DNA of 64,000 nt from Paramarasmius palmivorus (Eukaryota > Basidiomycota > Agaricomycetes > Agaricales > Marasmiaceae), in NCBI GenBank assembly GCA_037176845.1, contig JAYKXP010000041.1:371377-435376 (forward strand). Reading direction: 5' to 3'. The first letter of the stretch is position 1; every line of letters starts with the position of its first letter. Below, one piece after another: positions 58,886-64,000 of the stretch. The notes beneath the pieces are model-generated. The model was not told where the DNA came from. It saw only the letters and a list, made by a program, of their open reading frames with translations, and ran no database searches. A program made the position numbers and the translations under genes.

Positions 58886-60179
58886 TATTGTATATTACAG
58901 AGTCAAATGGAGGGTGAAATGATGTTCGTAGCTCATTCAAAGAAATCATCCGTTTAGTACGCGTCCCATTCCAGGCTTGTATTGGGTTTCCGATATGAGA
59001 ACGTGGTTGATGTACTTTCATGAATCGTGTCTGTATTGGAACCAATGAATTGGTGTTTATCTACACTACTTGGATACATGTAGGGTTCTAAAGCCATGCA
59101 TGGGCATAGAAGTGGGGGAGACATCCATATGATACCCGCTATGTACTAGTACTTGGACTATACGCCGAAGCTCGTCGGACCCATGCGAATGGTGAAAGAT
59201 GGTGCACCCCTTCAAGCTTCAAGTTCAGCTTCAATTCTGATCCGAGACCGCACCCATTTGATCAACCACCATCAGGCTTTCTAGCTTCAAGCTTCAGCTC
59301 GCCAATAGAAGCGCGGCGCCGCAGTTCAAAAAAAACACCGGAAAATCTTTTCTCCCAAGTAGAACCATCGAGGCCGAGGCATCCTAGGCGCCTTTTGTCG
59401 ACACCCCCATACACAACGATTCGAAGAGATTTCCTGAGTCTGCGGACAGGGAAAGACTCGACTTTTAGACCATTATCTTCACCTCAGACATGCCCAAGCT
59501 TGCGACGCTCCGTTTACAGTGAATCTGGTATGTAGTTCTCCTTCCGTTCGTCTGGCACCGGGCTTACTGTGATAGACTTCGCACAGCTTTGCATCATACT
59601 CTCGATACCACTGCAAACCATTTTCGCAACGTTCGCATGTCCTCACCAACACCGGCGTCGATTTCTACCTGTATACGCAAATTCGGCAACTACTAGGAAG
59701 ATTGTACACCCCACTCTTGGCTCTCTTGTACCATTTTGCTACGTGCCGGGGTGTAGGTGCTTGTCGTGACGGAGCAGAAAAAGAAATGGAGACCACTCTC
59801 AACATCAAGCTCTGTACAATTACTTCGTTCAGAACTGTAAGTTCAGGTCTTCAATTTCTGTCAATCACTAGGTCGTTGACCGCAACCATTCAGGATCAAA
59901 GACACCCGCGATATCGATATAGCCTTGTTCAGAGCACGAAGTTCGACAGCGAATCTCCGACACTTTCACCGCCCTTTTCGAAGCCTCCAGACCATGAACG
60001 CAAGCATTCATTCAATCCGCCCACGCTGGCAAGACACGCGCAGCCGGCCTCTACCCATCCAACTCGCGCGTCTCTACGACGGCGGGTTTCCGGAAGTGCT
60101 ACCGTAACGGTACGAGGCTAGGGCAAAGTACTGGGAACAATTGGAATCGAGTAGGACGATCTGCGAGTCATGGTAGCCA
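58886..60179. other. Spacer with short R1 piece
   Basis: GAGACCGCACCCATT at about 59243 and CAGCTCGCCAATAGAAG at about 59296 match R1 elsewhere. The word AAGCTCGTCGGACCCATG near 59169 recurs in altered form near 63340 after 7TM-10. No gene is supported; open frames at 59.57-60.12 kb have no recognised motif. Confidence 0.35.
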
Positions 60180-60751
60180 CCGGAGTACTCTGGATTGCTG
60201 CACCAGTCACAGTGAAGGCGTTGAGAGATAACGACCGGGACTAGAGCTTTTGGGGACTTAAAATCTATCTCATAGACAGGTGAGTAATTCGTCAATCAGC
60301 TTCGCGAGTTCCAAGTATCTAATTCAAAGCCCAGCACGCGACAAACATGGATATGGTCCCTGAAACTAGCGAGCACCCACACGCGTATCGGAACCCAGTG
60401 TTTCATTCCCAGACCCCAAACCCCAAATTATCCACAACTGACCGCAGGTGCCTCAAAGTCGGTATTGGGCTATGGGCCTTTGGGACTATCGTCTGATGGC
60501 GAGGAGACAGCCCATTTCGAGGTCCACATGTTTGATGTAAAGGTGGGATTGACTTCGTGGCCAGAAACTCGGATCATACATAGTTCGTGCTCATTATTTG
60601 ATCTGCTCTCTTTACGTGTTCATTGATACATTTCCAGATTTCATGCAGTCTCAATTACGACCTGATCACTAGTAATAGTGAGTCATATCGGTGTTGCTGT
60701 TTAGGCTGCTGAATTCATCATCCGTATGCGCGATTGGATGAATCATGGGTC

Positions 60752-61310
60752 TCAGAGCGTCTGACAAGTGTGGTGGATGATGAAGCAGGATAAGGGCCGA
60801 TAGAGGAATCGCAGGACGTCCACGCAGTATATTATGCACTGATGCCGTGGCTTTGAGGTGTGTAGTTCACCACGTCTAATTATCCAAAGGTCACAGACTG
60901 TCACAGATTGATATTGAGTCCTCGACTCGATCAATCATCGTTTGCCGACGAGCGCCTTGCATCGCAAGTTGTTTCACGCTATGAGCTCAGGCTATAGCTT
61001 GATGCATGTAGTGGAGCTTGTGGTGCCCTGGATATACTGTAACATTCGTCGGTCCCCAGGTCAGTGGGCGGTTGGCCGAATCCATATTTTGATAATTTTG
61101 GTCACAAGTCACTCTCTCGTTCGAACTGTTCAAAATGCTATAGTGCTTCACCTCAACGTGACGTGCAATACATACGGTAAGAACTAGTCTTTCCCCTCCT
61201 GAGCATTCGTTGAATGGCGGTTTTAGGACCTTGTGGTTGTCGCCTGAGGCAAAATACAGATTGAAAGAGCCAGAGCTGTCGTCTGGGATGCCTGTGATTT
61301 TGTAAAACAT
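60752..61310 (-). pseudogene. Minus-strand gene remnant, right copy
   Basis: Minus-strand reading gives KITGIPDDSSGSFNLYFAS then GDNHKVLKPPFNECSGGER, open for 107 codons, and further left LHTSKPRHQCIIYCVDVLRF. It is better preserved than the left copy at 43416-43911. Whether it is a working gene is unclear: no start codon or splice set joins the two blocks. The family is not recognised. Confidence 0.3.
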
Positions 61311-61610
61311 GTATGCGTTTCATACGAGGGCCGTTTCTAGTTATCACAACCTCCTTCTAGGCAGGTTTGTTTCTCACAGGAACTCTTCACCGCTTTACCA
61401 CATGACAATATATTCCAAGGCGTAGAAGTAATTTAAATTCTCTGATGACGCCCTGTTCGTGTGGAAGATTGATCTATGTGCCACAACGAGCGCTCATCTG
61501 CAATATGTTCACCTTCTTCCCGCTGCCAACGATCACCTCAAGTACGACAAGTTTCCAACTAGCGACTACTGTTAAAAAAGCAGGAATGAAAGCACGTTTT
61601 CATCACAACC

Positions 61611-63116
61611 ATGGCATCTATCCCTGAACAGTTGGCGCATTTTTCCTCCGTCGAATACACCGTCATCTTTACCGTATCTACACTCTCGGTATGTATCGAA
61701 TCCATTATCGTTCTACTGACACTGATATTCCATGATTAGGCTACGTACTCCTTCTACGGTATGTGCCAAATCACAATGCCCAAAGAGCTTAGGCCAACTC
61801 TTATCTTAGGGATGTACGCCCTCCTTTTCGGAACATACCTGTACATGATGCGACGCCGCGAGCAAAGGCCTGTCCGTCGTGAGAATAGGCTCCATCTATG
61901 GCTAGCGGTGGCCCTTTTTATATTGTCTACCATGTTTGTCGTGGATTATACCATCCGCTTTGTCACCGACTCTGCCACCTATTTCGATGCCCTCGAAACT
62001 GGAGACCACCGAGCGTTTTCCAGATATATGGCGCCTACTGATAATTTGAAGATGGTAGTACTCAAGTAAGCCTCACGCGATTCCTGGGTTGATGTTATGG
62101 TGAATCTGATCCATTCCTTTAGCTTCCTTAATAGACTGTTTCCCGTTCTCCTCAAGTAGGTATCGGAATTTCTCAGCGTTGAAGTGGACTGACGATTTGA
62201 TAGCACTACTGCAGATTGTTTGCTTGTGAGCATTTCTTTCTGCACGCTCTCAACCCCGGACTGACCGCAATTCCCGATTGTCAGATTCATCGCTGCTATG
62301 CGATTTGGCTTTCGGACAAACGAATCGGCGCAACCTTGGTAGTCGCTTCAGTTCTCATAAACAGTAACTTTATCACCCTTTCACCGTCCCCTCAATTGAC
62401 ATATTGACAGTGTTTGGCCTGGTTGGTGTCATTGCGATGCTGGTTAGCCTATTAAGGGCTGAAGGAACAGGGCGGTTATATGATCGGGGAAATGATTTCT
62501 ATGTTGTTTATTCAATAGGCAGCATTACTATCAACTTCATTCTGACACTGCTAACTGGTGTGTCTTTTTGCTTTCCCCTTTCTGCTTTCGTAACACTTAT
62601 GCTCTATGCAGGCGGACGCATCTGGTGGACTTACCGACAACTTCGTATTCACGGTATTCATACCAGTGATAGAATCTGCCAGTCAGTTTGTAGGATTATG
62701 TGCGTGGTTCTGATTTGATTCTCGGAAACCCTCGTGTCTCACTCCATCGGTCGGTACCTGTAGCATCCTATCAGGGCTGCTTTACCCTGTCTTGCAACTT
62801 ATTGGTTCAGTCGCTGCCAATGCCTCAAGCATGAAAACGTTTCCGTTTGATTTCACCCCGATCTTTACCCTGAGTGCCGTGATTTTCCCCTTCTCTCCTC
62901 TTTACTACATGAGGCTGATCAACGTCGATCTATGAACAGGGAATTGCGCCTACACTCGCCTTGGTCCGAGCTAAACTGAAAACGAATTCTGAGAGCCTAC
63001 AAACGGCGGGTATTTCGGACATTGAACTGAACAGTCAACCTAATGCGCATACCATCAACGTTGCTTCGACGGACGTCATGATTGAGCTCCGTCGGATGGA
63101 AACTCGAAGGGAATAA
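61611..63116 (+). CDS. Seven-transmembrane protein 7TM-10 (subgroup B, duplicated with 7TM-6)
   Basis: Exons 61611-61688, 61740-61758, 61810-62065, 62123-62155, 62204-62225, 62285-62363, 62411-62557, 62612-62699, 62764-62878, 62940-63116; 337 aa. It matches 7TM-6 in every exon length except the last. The inner loop reads GRIWWTYRQLRIHGIH then TSDRICQ, so the usual Ile-His is Thr-Tyr here. Span 6 starts LSGLLYP, with the Glu of ESG lost as in 7TM-6. The sequon NAS is kept. The tail keeps ALVRAKLKTNSESLQ and ends in basic RRMETRRE, not acidic. Both genes of the pair remain open, although the pair has diverged visibly. Confidence 0.9.
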
Positions 63117-64000
63117 GGTGATCATCATGTTTGCAGTTGAACTAGTAAGTACTAGGATAGTTCAGACAGATGTTGGTATTAATTCTTCTTGATTTGTGTT
63201 TAGAATATATTTGGTGGCTTCGGAATTTGTGGTCTTGTAGCTTTGAGATACGCCGTATGTATTCAGCTCAAGAAAGTTCTGAAAGAGAAACGCCATCGGG
63301 TTTTCTGATACTAGTAGACTGTATGCCGAAGCTGAATAGCTAGCTCGTCGGAATCATGCATGTGGGTTGTCTGGTCCTCGTCACCTTGTTGGAGATTGAG
63401 CTAGCAATTTGGGTATATCTGACAGCACAGAACGAGAGCTTGAGCGCTTGAGTCCCAAGGCACGCATTTAGATATCATTTCCCCGTAATCCTGTTCAAAT
63501 AGAAGGTTCGCATAGCACGGGAGTTTTGCGGAAGAGGGTGACACACCTACGGTTCAGGTAGGTCTGTGCTGAGTACGGTTTTTGGACAGCACTAGCCTTC
63601 TCCACCGAAACTCGGTACATGTTTCAAAGCTAACGCGTCTGATATTGTGTTGAGGCCTAGGGTGTCAGTGCCAGTTGGCGTCGTTGCGATAGTTGATTCT
63701 CGAGACGTCGAGGAGTGGCGGTGAGAACATATGATTTCGAATCATCTACCTCAAATACAGACCATCGTCGTATTTGGTATCGACACCGTAAGTACTGCCC
63801 AGTTGAAAGTGTGGGGGAAGTGTGTCCTCATTGATGGTAAAGTTACGGAGCTCAGATAGGTGAAGGGATCACCATGGACGAGGGCGATGTATAATGTAGA
63901 TCCTGAGAAGTCCCAAGAGAGCAGTCCGAGATACCCGGGACCGCACCTGCTCTTTTTTTTCGCCACCATCAACTCGCCAATAGAAGTTCTTTCCCCCATC
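63117..64000. repeat. Right edge: duplicated non-coding block and R1
   Basis: About 63390-63750 parallels 55870-56330; R1 (GGGACCGCACC, CATCAACTCGCCAATAGAAG) starts at about 63938 and runs to the window end. No gene is supported. Confidence 0.4.

Larger units (their letters stand above)
60180..63190 (+). repeat. Segmental duplication, right copy (with 7TM-10)
   Basis: Parallel to 42880-45800. Shared words: TGGATTGCTGCACCAGTC near 60190, GTCAATCAGCTTCGCGAG near 60292, GATCACTAGTAATAGTGAGT near 60663, and the full 7TM gene. The copy ends soon after the 7TM stop codon. Confidence 0.8.

Noticed and set aside
17702..63116. Microbial or opsin-type retinal protein identity for the 7TM family
   Set aside because: I see no conserved Lys in span 7 in any of the ten copies, and the loops do not match known rhodopsins or Ste2/Ste3 pheromone receptors.

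Overview
The window is nuclear DNA from a filamentous fungus, most likely a mushroom-forming basidiomycete (Agaricomycetes). Genes are split by many short introns, mostly 45-65 nt. The protein families (large F-box protein, BTB/POZ proteins, small PARP-type zinc-finger protein, EH-domain protein, Fizzy-related WD40 protein) are typical of that group. I see no rRNA, CRISPR, plasmid or viral features. The taxonomic statement is inference from gene style, not from a marker gene.

Left part (0.4-17.1 kb): F-box gene (-), Cdh1/Fizzy-related APC/C activator (+), an unrecognised membrane-protein gene (-), BTB gene 1 (-), a poorly resolved stretch, a TPR co-chaperone-like gene (-, with one apparent frameshift), BTB gene 2 (-), a non-autonomous DNA element with about 80-nt inverted termini, and two weak gene candidates.

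Main part (17.7-63.1 kb): ten intact paralogues of one seven-transmembrane protein family (called 7TM-1 to 7TM-10 here). All ten have the same ten-exon layout with the same intron phases, including exons of exactly 19, 33, 22 and 88 nt. 7TM-1 and 7TM-2 form subgroup A; 7TM-3 to 7TM-10 form subgroup B. 7TM-3 and 7TM-4 are on the minus strand, the others on the plus strand. Positive-inside charge distribution and a sequon retained in the last outer loop of seven of eight subgroup B proteins predict a GPCR-like topology (N-terminus out, C-terminus in). 7TM-6 and 7TM-10 lie in two copies of a roughly 3-kb segmental duplication. Between the paralogues the DNA is mostly decayed repeats, whereas all ten genes are open and correctly spliced on paper, which argues for selection on them.

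Unrelated genes inside the array: a PARP-type zinc-finger gene running in frame into a second copy of an Ecm15/UPF0045 gene (29.6-31.0 kb); the other Ecm15-type gene (36.0-36.6 kb), divergent from an EH-domain gene (36.8-38.4 kb); and a C2H2 zinc-finger gene (50.4-51.6 kb). Both Ecm15-type copies contain a 5-nt exon. A 595-bp inverted-terminal element at 27.9 kb carries two pol III promoter-like segments.

Exon boundaries were derived by hand from GT/GC-AG signals, reading frame and agreement between paralogues; no search or prediction program was run.
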